DNA from: Bremerella alba
Lineage (GTDB): Bacteria > Planctomycetota > Planctomycetia > Pirellulales > Pirellulaceae
DNA: 64,000 nt
Direction: 5' to 3'
Assembly (NCBI RefSeq): GCF_013618625.1
Contig: NZ_JABRWO010000014.1
Span: 124,001-188,000, forward strand
Both the position numbers and the translations under genes were made by a program. Below are positions 38,601-45,233 of the stretch, piece after piece; position 1 is the first letter of the stretch; every line of letters starts with the position of its first letter. Below the pieces are notes generated by a model. That model searched no databases. It had not been told where the DNA came from and saw nothing but the letters and a program-made list of their open reading frames with translations.

Positions 38601-40385
38601 CGAATCGCGATCGTAGCCTGCATCGGCAAGGGCCTTTTCGCTGGCATCCAGAAACATAAATTGAAGCGGATCCGCTTCTTGGACTTGCTTGGGGGGAACA
38701 CGATGTTTCCGCCAGTCGTATTCGTACTTCTGGATGAAGCCGCCCAGGGGAGAATACCCTTGTCGCTTGGCCCGCTCGCGTGACTGAGGAGACCAGCGAT
38801 CGACTGGGGGTTGGGTCTTGGGATCGGTGCCTGAGTGAACGAGGTTCCAGAACTGATCCAGTTCATCGGCTCCTGGAACGATACACCCCATGCCAACGAC
38901 GGCAATGGCTCGATCGTCGACTGATTCCTCGGCTGGCTTACTTGGTCCGCAGATTTGTTCCGTTGTTTGCCCAACGTATTCATCGATCACAACGTGCATG
39001 TTGAGCCCGCCGATCCCGAACGCATTTACCCCAGCGCAACGAGGTCCGCCATCTTCTGGTGCTTCCCAAACGGCTGGTTTCATCGGAACAAAGAAGGGTG
39101 ACTCTGCCCAGGGAACTTTCGGATTCAACTGTTGAATATTAATCGCGGCTGGGAATTGCTTGTGCTGCATGCACAAAACGGTCTTGATCATTCCAGCAAC
39201 CCCAGCGGCTTCGAGCGAGTGCCCGATGTTGGCTTTGGCGCTGGTAATCGGAATCTTTTTGCCGGGAGCGAACAGGGGCTCAAGGACTTCCCGCAGCGTT
39301 TCCAACTCGGTGGCATCGCCTACCTGGGTCGCAGTCGCGTGGCATTCCTGGTATTGCAATCGCGAAGCATCGGCGCCGCTTCGGTAAGCGCGACGCATCG
39401 CTCGTATTTGGCCTTCTTTTCGTGGTGCCCACAAGCTTTTGCCGCGTCCATCGGTAGCAACTCCCAGCCCACGGACAACTGCTTGGATGGGATCACCATC
39501 TGCGATGGCCCGGTCGAGGGTCTTCATGACCAGAGCGACGTAACCTTCCGACATAATCAGACCGTCGGCATTGGCATCGAATGGGCGGCTGTCGTCTTTG
39601 GTCAGCGTTTGGGCGTTGGAGAAGAGTACCAGCGAGTCCGACTTGCAATCGGAAGCTCCTCCCACAACCACGGCATCTGCACGACCACGCTGCAAGGCTC
39701 GAGCACCCATTAACATGGCATGTAACGAAGAGGCACACGCCGAGTTCAATGCCAGCCAACTTCCATCAAGGCCGAAAGCTTTGGCGACCGTCCCGGCCAC
39801 CATGTTGCAGTTCAGAAACCGTGTGGATTCAGGTCCAGGCGGCAATTGCTGGCTGAGTTCAGCGAGCAGCTCCTGTTCGGCGGCCTGACGTATTTCAATC
39901 GGGAGTTCCTGAAAGCCCGGCGTTTGTTCCAACAGGGCGATCGCGTCATTTAAGTAGGTCTGAAACGTTAATTCTCCCAGACGGGAACTTCCCTGGGCAT
40001 GACCAATGAAGACGGATACGTTTCGATTGGAGAGCTGAAACGGATCGTATCCAGCGTGCCGAAAAGCCTCGGCAGCTACCTCCGTCATCAATAGATGAGT
40101 GTTGTCGACCGAATCAATCAAAGATTGCGGAAGAGGACAACGCTGGCGGTCGTACGTGCGGTCGCTAAGTAGAGCAGCCTTGGTGGAGTATGTTTTGCCC
40201 CGAGTCCCTTTTTCGGGATGGTAATAGATCTCTCGGTTCAGCCGATCCGGCGGTACTTCGCCGACAGCGGACTTCCCCTGAGAAATAAGTTGCCAGTACT
40301 GCTCTAGATTCGCCGCGCCTGGAAGCCGACAAGCCATACCAACAATCGCTACCGGAACATCGGTTCGATCGGTCGTGATTGACAT
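29610..40385 (-). CDS. Giant iterative PUFA-synthase-like polyketide synthase (KS-KS°-AT-3ACP-C45-KR-KR-DH)
   Basis: 3591 residues from the ATG at 40385 (AGGA 8 bases upstream); a TTG at 40439 would add 18. Domains in order: KS1 about 10-470, with Cys217, His349 and His389 intact; KS2 about 487-930, with the Cys replaced by Ala695 and both His positions lost, so a chain-length-factor-like partner; AT about 1046-1330 with GHSYGE (Ser1138) and a malonyl-type AAFH; Pro-rich linker; three ACPs with Ser1542, 1670 and 1805, each in LGIDSIKKAQ; a C45/penicillin-acyltransferase-like domain about 1893-2170; KR1 about 2225-2740 (NADPH motif TGGARG, Tyr2646); KR2 about 2770-3300 (Tyr3198); DH about 3320-3585 with HRLRGKPIMP (His3338). 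No ER or TE is visible. KS plus CLF and tandem ACPs place it among bacterial secondary-lipid (Pfa/Hgl-like) synthases, which build a chain from malonyl-CoA iteratively. It heads the eight-gene cluster. Its chain length and reduction state cannot be read from sequence. Confidence 0.93.
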   Translation of the reverse strand: MSITTDRTDVPVAIVGMACRLPGAANLEQYWQLISQGKSAVGEVPPDRLNREIYYHPEKGTRGKTYSTKAALLSDRTYDRQRCPLPQSLIDSVDNTHLLMTEVAAEAFRHAGYDPFQLSNRNVSVFIGHAQGSSRLGELTFQTYLNDAIALLEQTPGFQELPIEIRQAAEQELLAELSQQLPPGPESTRFLNCNMVAGTVAKAFGLDGSWLALNSACASSLHAMLMGARALQRGRADAVVVGGASDCKSDSLVLFSNAQTLTKDDSRPFDANADGLIMSEGYVALVMKTLDRAIADGDPIQAVVRGLGVATDGRGKSLWAPRKEGQIRAMRRAYRSGADASRLQYQECHATATQVGDATELETLREVLEPLFAPGKKIPITSAKANIGHSLEAAGVAGMIKTVLCMQHKQFPAAINIQQLNPKVPWAESPFFVPMKPAVWEAPEDGGPRCAGVNAFGIGGLNMHVVIDEYVGQTTEQICGPSKPAEESVDDRAIAVVGMGCIVPGADELDQFWNLVHSGTDPKTQPPVDRWSPQSRERAKRQGYSPLGGFIQKYEYDWRKHRVPPKQVQEADPLQFMFLDASEKALADAGYDRDSIPKELAGVVVCTEFGGDFSDQLEMGLRIPEMQAILSRRLAEQGLSSEQISAINENFSKHLLKKWPALVDETGSFTSSTLASRISKTLDLKGGAVAIDSGATSGMSGIALCIDSLLSGDNDMMICAAGQRRMGPTIFDGLNAAGLLSKDGQAKNLWDADFNGIVPGEGVAVVVLKRLADARRDGDKIRAVIRGLGTGTHDNPAEAMRLAVERSTAMAGIDPAEVEFVDIETDESAEVCSSSLAMLAHSHVEGSRQQPLNLASTTAQFGQMGGGGPVLALVKAALESQKQEVAHGIGVQKGSRPNLETSLRSNTKLSQRGLGGVANWAKGQAFYLLLDNGSHVSPKPEVASPVINEASISNDAKIIRIGAKSHQGLLEKLSSAVGRAESIWNGATSDQFSSHDVFRLAIVADSLASLSKKLSLASSQLGNASAQQVLEQQGIFYRQRPLTPPRVAFVFPGQGSQYEGMLKDLVAVSPEAAKTIAEADSAMQRQGFPTFSQLAWDVPTQLGKDVFQTQIAMLLADLACLATLKQQGISPDLVLGHSYGEFPALFAAGVWNLDDVIRMTKARCDGILATSKNDAGLLATTATPEEIKRLIAECGCQAYLANFNAPDQTVIGGKLVALQQLATALKAKSYPARILAVPAAFHTPLMAGSSRLLQQALETATLAPPSTMFLSTVDNRQVTDVQRIKRNLGIQLTTPVKYVPLIEQLDRDAPTVFVEVGPQQTLTKLNRKILSGDANVIAVDNPKRGALETILGVRALLDCLGVGEASVQPTPPQPNVAPETSAAPPRAEISALTPSQEMNLMDDIPHFDATERRRAKMRGVSDRPVAATPQAQTAPPAVPPPASPPRVATPTPPAPQPLPPITPPSAPTASQPVVPPVATSLNGTGSYHTNGSTNGAATTSSPKSNTVDLEKFLVNFVVEQTGYPPEVVDLDADLEADLGIDSIKKAQLFGELQEYFEISTSATELSLDDFPTLRHVVDFLSANSEATGTAAAATQAPVAAPPLPAPQPIVPPIAVPAPVAATPEPAAPVSSTSPAELEAFLVNFVVEQTGYPPEVVDLDADLEADLGIDSIKKAQLFGELQEYFEISTSATELSLDDFPTLRHVVNFLSANGQSASQAQASPAPPVAVAPIQPPPPEPSPPIPTPSTNGASNGFANGGAVPSSESTTIPAELESFLVNFVVEQTGYPPEVVDLDADLEADLGIDSIKKAQLFGELQEYFEISTSATELSLDDFPTLRHVLDFLSANAQQVTTTSDANEASSFSPAAPAPARETKTNAPAVASPSTEVDITDISENKSNVDVSCLQMLAGTPYEMGYTHGTLFCNEIRRTLQTYTEYVGHSVDKLPGSHRSQQAFQLLSPDQLDELQGIADAIEAPLTNLLVHHFVTAELLSQSEQVASEGNVDADMTHVARIISQEIGPLRDTICLATFLRKPSTGIPYIGVTAIGTVYCLGGMNRDGLAATATGDPDLFQVLATSPSLEEAIDAMTSFRSHPYGNVTLSERSTGRLATLELTPQGVQVSSDVLSARLRQPELAAVSSVSSLSMIDSDWSDEKISQPVDEDNQDALVLAFNYVNNTLCVKHRLGEVQTVPYELSALEATPKPRLQSQRSVNRSPLTSPKVTARFELEMRDAPLSASVPTSMTWQGAAIVLGSGKTASAILAKLQEHGVVVHHIADALDLDAAVSQVAQICEAGPAPHLFITTGRDGHSSVALTDLSRWDSQQRSSMETPLFVCQKWLAIADKQGWLPHATVVATTSLGGDFGFDSGSIGAHSGALTGLMKAIFIEYTVMRDGQGPRVKAFDTNTSDCPRQIADNIICELASGNLDYEVSWSGGSRKVPFAVDVAADEVAAESSLPQGTWIVTGGARGITAACALELGKRYGLKLHLLGSSPLPEIDPSWRSLDDDGLKTLKAETMIAASKAGQKAPQAWERVQKSLEIDRSLRAFEEAGVSATYHVCDVSNRDSLEKVLEDIRSTDGPISGILHGAGIDKSCRFEKKRLDIVNATLGIKAGGLVHLAALTRKDPIRHLIGFGSIAGRLGSFGQADYCQASDLLCKLMGAYRRHRPWVRAVGFHWHGWDEVGMAARPETQSVLQKKSDLNLMPLAEGLGHFIREIEADTPRSEILITERRHWQRFADGLGQLAESKREATPQNTAPTSPQSTESLGPADASVELRTQRCELKLIEAPLDANSPATPTFKNPAWIVGENADAIALEARLKELGVEVYRFGIREDLDALLADIDGLHPDRPAGHLFLLSARDVTQEDLLSVEAIEKRRHEGIIAPFFIAQSWVKRLIKSPEHGPGTLVAATSLGGDFGFESTVSLPDGGGMTGFIKSLHIEDSRRDDRAVRCKVIDAPTGDPSKTVVDAILREAASDRPEVEVSWVAGNRSVIRPISVDLPPGPAANIPRGGNWVVTGGARGITAIAARELARRYDWKLHLFGKSPPPIKNAPWRNFDEEQLKTYKTQITRQAVADGQSPGAAWDRVLKDCEIFKNLQKFAEAGIQATYHQCDVTSRDELATALAKVRATDGPVTGLMHGAGLIEPGRFEHKRRGFVEKLVRTKFDGLMHLFALTKNDPLTHCIGFGSISGRFGGNGLSDYAAGNDSMSKALGWHRKIRPDCTTLCIHWESWEGAGIATLSRFAWGPRSVMKMKYMLPEEGVRRLEEELAGGGKKSETLYTFGDFYPMFFPSEQYPLGEFQPRSGEEASDVPLIETTRREGSELVGDVPLAPTVDPFLIQHRLRGKPIMPVVATLEALREAAAIASGKTVVAFRDVDMVDGLVFHTDNPQTAQARGQMIDDQLVQCRWTCDFRNRTGGLIQKDRLYLEAKAVVAEAPSTLTTTLPTFPTEWHAVAYPEDSAIYHGQPFRCLKAISCEATHGWGHILAQPLVDLTGESKRDGWLIPSCVLDSALYACGCHLYLHGEGAVSLPRKIELLELGRAAHDGENCYVHFTCRNIAEKSALYDMVVVGQDGGVILKATGYEKVILMRGEVK
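34853..35860 (-). repeat. Three tandem acyl-carrier-protein repeats inside the PKS
   Basis: Three ACP units of about 75 residues with the same sequence except at three positions, separated by Pro/Ala-rich linkers of about 55 residues. Phosphopantetheine serine codons lie at 35760-35762, 35376-35378 and 34971-34973. At DNA level the copies differ at many third codon positions, so they are not a very recent duplication. Tandem ACPs raise flux in PUFA synthases. Confidence 0.9.
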
Positions 40386-40852
40386 CGAAATATCCTGAAG
40401 GCCGACCGGGACACCTCCTTTCGTTCGGTCATACCGCAATGGGACACTGACTTAATCCATCCGTGTCGTGATTGCCTGATATGTGGACGGTTGTACACAC
40501 CCGGTCGCAGCGAATACTCGACTGCTAAAGTCGTGCAGATATTAACGACTGGGTGGGACTTCCAGCTACATCGTTCAAGGCAGGATCAACGAAACCCTAT
40601 AATTACACAGTATGGGTAAAAAAGGCAATAAAGAGATGGGGTTTTTCCTCCGGAAAATCATGGGGGGGATGATCAGCAAGTGATTGGGATAAAAGGGATT
40701 TGGATCAATTTAGTCTAGGTTGTGAGGGGTAGGATCCCTCAAGAACGCTTAAAATGGGGGGTAATGTTCCTTTCGGTAAAATTCTTGTAAAACGCAATTC
40801 ATGACGGCTTCGATATGGGCTTCCCAAGATTTTATTCGCTAACTTGTAAAAC
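40386..40852. promoter_or_regulatory. 467-base leader/promoter region of the lipid cluster
   Basis: No gene is seen here. The MBL gene ends at 40853 and the PKS starts at 40385, both on the minus strand, so the region should hold the end of one transcript and the promoter of the cluster. A stem TGAGGG / CCCTCA at 40723-40741 may terminate the MBL transcript weakly (no U-tract). AT-rich stretches near 40600-40630 could be promoter elements, but no confident -35/-10 pair stands out. A purine-rich AAAGGAGGTG lies at about 40412-40421, 27 bases before the chosen ATG and too far to be its normal ribosome site. Confidence 0.4.
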
Positions 40853-41686
40853 CTAGATTTCTACGAGGTAGTCGCGTTTGGGATGCTTTGCTATTCGGCT
40901 CAAAGGAATATCGATATCGTGATTCCAAGCTACCGAATACGCTTTTTGAGCAGCGAAGTCAAATAGTTGCTTTTTGACTTCTCTCGTTCGGATTAAATCC
41001 AGGTCGTACGATGTACACCACAAATTTTTGATGTGATGAGAAGTGGGGCCGATGTCCCCCAGGTAGATCAGGCCGCTTCCTTCCGACTCGACAAGGATGG
41101 CCTGATGCCCGAGCGTATGGCCACCGGTATGTAAGACCTGGATACCAGGAACGATTTCCTCCAGGTGATCGACCAAACGCAGTTGACCGTATTCTTCAAG
41201 CGGTAAGTAGTCCGCCGGCACATAGCCCCCGGATCGTTCGAATTGTCCTGAAGTAGCATCTGCCCATTCCTGTCGGTTGATGACATATTGGGCGGAGGGG
41301 AACGTCGGTTGGATAGAGCCATTGACTCTAGAGGTCGCACCACCGCAATGATCCCAGTGCAAGTGGCTGAGTACGACATGGTCGACCTGCTGCGGAGTAA
41401 TTCCCAGTCTGGCAAGCTCATCTAATAGAGGCCAACCAGGTAAAAGCCCGTGGGATTTCCTATCTAGAGGCGAAAGCTTGGAACCATGGCCAGTATCGAT
41501 GAGTACACAATGTGAATCGTTTCTTGCCAGGACGCAGTTCATCGCCAGGGGGACCAGATTTTGTGAATCGGCCGGCTGAACGGACTGCCAGATCGACTTG
41601 GGAACGATGCCAAAAAGCACGCCGCCGTCGTGCATGAATCGTCCGCCAGAGACGATATCGATTTGCCAATTTCCGACTTGTATCAT
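40853..41686 (-). CDS. Metallo-beta-lactamase-fold hydrolase
   Basis: 277 residues. The zinc motif HLHWDH (His-X-His-X-Asp-His, about 108-113) is intact, as are the later HTGGHTLGH and the bridging Asp in LGDIGPTSHH. Spacing resembles the AHL-lactonase / alkylsulfatase-like branch. It would hydrolyse an ester, lactone or similar substrate in the cytoplasm; substrate unknown. It lies upstream of the PKS on the same strand and divergent from the RND gene with 141 bases between. A link to the lipid cluster is possible but unproven. Confidence 0.85.
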   Translation of the reverse strand: MIQVGNWQIDIVSGGRFMHDGGVLFGIVPKSIWQSVQPADSQNLVPLAMNCVLARNDSHCVLIDTGHGSKLSPLDRKSHGLLPGWPLLDELARLGITPQQVDHVVLSHLHWDHCGGATSRVNGSIQPTFPSAQYVINRQEWADATSGQFERSGGYVPADYLPLEEYGQLRLVDHLEEIVPGIQVLHTGGHTLGHQAILVESEGSGLIYLGDIGPTSHHIKNLWCTSYDLDLIRTREVKKQLFDFAAQKAYSVAWNHDIDIPLSRIAKHPKRDYLVEI

Positions 41687-41827
41687 GTACCGTTCCCGAA
41701 ATATGTAGAGGTGGCCGAGCTTGCCGTTTCTATATCATCCTATTTCAAGCACGACGCTTGTGTTATTCTCAATCGGCAAAATCCGCAGTTTGTCGACGCC
41801 CATTGAATCGCAACTTGGTTGTTTTAC

Positions 41828-44101
41828 ATGTCCCAGTCTTCGTGGCACGACCGTTTCGGTTGGTTCATCCTCATATTCTTTTTGGCCGTTACTCCCATCG
41901 TCATGATTGGGACTAAGGGCGCGTGGGATGGCATTAAAAATCGGGTCGAAGACTGGTTGCCTGAATCGTTTGAAGAAACACAACGGCTGATTTGGTTTTA
42001 CGATCGATTCGGTACCGACGAATTGCTGATGGTGAGTTGGAAAGGATGCACACTCGAGGATCCTAGGGTTGCTCAATATGCCCAGGCAATCAGCAAATCG
42101 GATGAAGTCGATGGCAAGGAGGTTGTCTGGTTCGGCGACGTCGTAACTGGACCGGAAGCATTGCAGTCTTTAACTTCCGAGCCTCTAGAATTGCCGGAAA
42201 GCCTTGCTGTTGATCGACTCAAACATTGGTTGATCGGTGAAAATGGCGACCAAACCTGTGTTGTCGCCGTCGTTTCTCCCGAAGGGGAGGAAAACCGGGC
42301 CGCGGCTATCGAATATGCTTATGAAGTAGCCAATCAGGTCGATGGACTCACTCGCGAGGATCTCATTGTTGCTGGTACGACGCTCGACGGTGTGGCCATT
42401 GATAAGGCGAGCAAAGGCTCGTTGGCCGCATTGAATCTTGGTTCCTTCGCCGTATGTATCCTCATCATGGCGATTAGTTTTCGCAGTGCCAGAGCAACGA
42501 TCATCGTTTTTGTGCTGGCAATTTTCTGCGAGCAACTCAGCATGGCCATTATGTATTTCAGCGGCCAGCAGATGGACTCAGTCCTCACGCTCGCATCTAA
42601 CTTAACATACGTTCTGAGCATTTCCTCGGGCGTTCATCTGATGAACTACTACCGAGAGTCGCTTGCCCATCGCTCGGCGAAAGAGTCAGTCGGATGGGCA
42701 TTGCGATCTGCGTTGGTTCCTTGCCTGCTTTCGGCGGGAACCACAGCCGTGGGAATGTTGTCCTTGACGGTCAGTCAAATTCGCCCAGTATCAAATTTTG
42801 GCGCTTATGCGGCTGCGTCCATTCTGGCAGCGGCCGTAGTTTTACTGATTTGGGTCCCTGCTGCGATGTACAAGTTTCCTGTCGATCCAGCGACTTGGCA
42901 GCGTAAAAATGATTCGGCTTCCCGGCTTCAACCGATCTGGGAAATGCTCTCGCGACATATGGGGTCAGCCAAGTGGCCGATTTTTGGGGGCTCGCTTGTT
43001 GCACTCGTTGTATCTGTGGTAGGTGTGCAGAAGATCTCGACCTCAGCCCAACTTCATGATTTGTTTTGGTCGGATGCTCCCATTCTGCGAGACTACGACT
43101 GGTTAGAAGAAAACGTAGGGCCACTCATTCCGATTGAAGTCGTCCTGAGAGTCGACCAGCCTGAAGAGGTTCAAACGGACGAGCGGTTCCGAATGATCGA
43201 TCACGTGCAGCAAAGCATTCAAAGTGTGGAAGGGGTCTCTGCAACGATGTCCGCCGTCACGTTTGCTCCGGTCATTCCACCAAAAGATGAGAAAGGATTC
43301 CGCGCCGTGATGCGCCGCGCATCCATTCGAAAGATTTTGGAGGGACGGCTTCCGCGGTTCGTTGAGATGAATTATTTGAGGCTTGAGGATGGGGATGAGT
43401 TATGGCGAATCAGTGCTCGCGTACGCGCAAGCGATCGCCTGAATTACGGTGCGTTTATGCAGCGTCTGCGTGCTACCGTCGATAATTCTTTGCAGGACTA
43501 TCCGAGTGTCGAACCCATCTACTCCGGTTCCGTGCCGCTCATATTCAAAGCCCAGAGCGAGATGCTCAGTGATCTGATCAAGAGTTTTGGTCTGGCGTTT
43601 GTAATGATCGCCATCATCATGATGATTTTGCTCCGGAATGTTGTCACTGGGCTTTTCAGCATGATTCCCAACGTGCTGCCAACACTCTTGGCATTTGGCA
43701 CGATGGGCTACCTTGGAGTTCAGGTCGAAATTGGTTCTCTGTTGACAGCGAGTGCCGCTCTGGGAATCGCAGTAGATGACTCGCTGCACTTCATTAGTTG
43801 GTTTAACAAAGGACTCAAAGCTGGGAAAACTAAGGCCGCAGCTACTCTGCTCGCCTACGAGCACTGCGGACTAGCGATGATTCAGACCTCGTTGATTTGC
43901 TCGCTTGGTCTGTTGGTATTCTCCCTGAGTCCCTTCACGCCGGTTTCGCGTTTTGCGTGGCTGATGTGCGGACTGCTACTGACGGCTTTGCTTTGCGATC
44001 TGTTGATTTTGCCGGCAATCCTGCTTTGCTTCACAAAAAAGCCCAAGCCGACCCCTGAATCATCGGAAGCCGGCTTGGGAGACGTACGCGTAGAAGATTA
44101 A
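41828..44101 (+). CDS. RND/MMPL-family transporter
   Basis: 757 residues from the ATG at 41828 (a TTG at 41819 is also in frame). The protein repeats the RND half-unit twice: one N-terminal helix, a non-cytoplasmic loop, then five helices with an SSD-like pattern (about 215-365), and again from about 385 with helices at about 590-745. GxxxD motifs characteristic of the proton relay appear as ALGIAVDDSLHFISW. This is the small RND branch (MMPL/HpnN-like), which moves lipids or hydrophobic compounds rather than drugs. It could export a lipid product of the neighbouring cluster; inference only. Its 3' end contains the terminator for the convergent operon. Confidence 0.88.
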   Translation: MSQSSWHDRFGWFILIFFLAVTPIVMIGTKGAWDGIKNRVEDWLPESFEETQRLIWFYDRFGTDELLMVSWKGCTLEDPRVAQYAQAISKSDEVDGKEVVWFGDVVTGPEALQSLTSEPLELPESLAVDRLKHWLIGENGDQTCVVAVVSPEGEENRAAAIEYAYEVANQVDGLTREDLIVAGTTLDGVAIDKASKGSLAALNLGSFAVCILIMAISFRSARATIIVFVLAIFCEQLSMAIMYFSGQQMDSVLTLASNLTYVLSISSGVHLMNYYRESLAHRSAKESVGWALRSALVPCLLSAGTTAVGMLSLTVSQIRPVSNFGAYAAASILAAAVVLLIWVPAAMYKFPVDPATWQRKNDSASRLQPIWEMLSRHMGSAKWPIFGGSLVALVVSVVGVQKISTSAQLHDLFWSDAPILRDYDWLEENVGPLIPIEVVLRVDQPEEVQTDERFRMIDHVQQSIQSVEGVSATMSAVTFAPVIPPKDEKGFRAVMRRASIRKILEGRLPRFVEMNYLRLEDGDELWRISARVRASDRLNYGAFMQRLRATVDNSLQDYPSVEPIYSGSVPLIFKAQSEMLSDLIKSFGLAFVMIAIIMMILLRNVVTGLFSMIPNVLPTLLAFGTMGYLGVQVEIGSLLTASAALGIAVDDSLHFISWFNKGLKAGKTKAAATLLAYEHCGLAMIQTSLICSLGLLVFSLSPFTPVSRFAWLMCGLLLTALLCDLLILPAILLCFTKKPKPTPESSEAGLGDVRVED
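44035..44079 (-). terminator. Intrinsic terminator inside the 3' end of the RND gene
   Basis: On the minus strand CCCAAGCCG (44079-44071) pairs with CGGCTTGGG (44050-44042), followed by C and six T residues (44040-44035). It ends the FHA-kinase operon about 35-75 bases past the stop at 44114, while lying within the last codons of the convergent RND gene. Confidence 0.85.
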
Positions 44102-44113
44102 TGCACTAAGAGA

Positions 44114-45205
44114 TTAAGGATTTGGGTCGGCCGCTGACGTTGCAACGTATAGGCTCTTTGCCATCTCAAATAGCTTTTGGTAAGTATTCTCGTTGCCGGG
44201 TTCTGGCGGAGCGAACTCAACCCCGTTGCGAACCATGTACGAGAGGAGCGAGGTCAAGTTTTTGCCATCAACCGTTGGGTTGTAGCCATTGATGACCAAT
44301 GCCCCATCGGCCTTGCCAACTCGCTTTAAGCGGCGTACTGCATGCGAAAGACTTTGCAGATGCTGCTCTGACTCGCGGTAGAGATAGTACTCGCCTACCC
44401 CTTGGCGGGCCATGGACTGACCATCGACTTCCTGAAGGAAATTGTTGGCCAATTGCAGGATCGAGTTCTCTAGTTTTTCAATTAGGATCGGATCGATTTC
44501 GGTCTGCTGAGAAGATGCTTGACGTACTTCCTCGAGGTTGTTTTCGATCTTTTCTCGGTCTTCTTTGAACTTCTCATTTTGTAGCAGGTGAGGCCACCAC
44601 TGGAAGTTGCCTAGTTTACCGGTGTCGGCCTGGAAGAAACCCGTTTCCCCACGGACGTTGGTTAGCTTTAGGTTGATATTGGAAAGATCGTCTGGCGTCA
44701 ATTGAAAGCGAGCCATGAGTTCAGCCACTTCAATGTCATCGTTCAGATAGTCGAACGAGAGAACACTCGATCGGAGTGCTTCCTTCATCGTATTCAAGGC
44801 TGCTCCATTGGTAAGTCCTTCTCCGGTTAGATCCGGATGATCTACCAACCGACGCAGGGCTTTGTCTTTGCGAGTATCGGCCTCGTCTAAATGGTTCTTC
44901 AGTACTTTGGCATCTCGCACAGCGCGGCGTTCGAAATAGATTTCGACGGCTTTCAAAGCATTGTCCAATTCCTTGTCGTAAGCATCGGCAGCAATCGCCC
45001 GAGCAGCCTGATAGTCGATCGCAGCTTCGCCCTGGGCTCGTATCAGTTCGGCCTGACCAAAAATAAGGCCAACTTCCATGTGCGGCGAACGCGAGTAGTA
45101 ATAGGGACGCCTGTCATCTTCGACAACAACTTGTGCCTGCCCGGCAACTACCGGAGCAAGCATAAGCCCCAAAGTCAAGCAAATGAGAGTGTTACGTTGG
45201 GACAT
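44114..45205 (-). CDS. Secreted hypothetical protein
   Basis: 363 residues. A signal peptide (about 1-24, ending VAGQA) is followed by a largely helical protein with heptad-like, charged segments (about 50-130 and 215-260), so coiled-coil parts are likely. I do not recognise a domain; no catalytic motif is visible. Ribosome site GAGGAAAT precedes the ATG. It is third in an operon after the FHA-kinase and FHA-pseudoprotease genes, 28 bases after the latter. Confidence 0.7.
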   Translation of the reverse strand: MSQRNTLICLTLGLMLAPVVAGQAQVVVEDDRRPYYYSRSPHMEVGLIFGQAELIRAQGEAAIDYQAARAIAADAYDKELDNALKAVEIYFERRAVRDAKVLKNHLDEADTRKDKALRRLVDHPDLTGEGLTNGAALNTMKEALRSSVLSFDYLNDDIEVAELMARFQLTPDDLSNINLKLTNVRGETGFFQADTGKLGNFQWWPHLLQNEKFKEDREKIENNLEEVRQASSQQTEIDPILIEKLENSILQLANNFLQEVDGQSMARQGVGEYYLYRESEQHLQSLSHAVRRLKRVGKADGALVINGYNPTVDGKNLTSLLSYMVRNGVEFAPPEPGNENTYQKLFEMAKSLYVATSAADPNP

Positions 45206-45233
45206 CGATCTATTTCCTCTGCGCTAAACAAGA

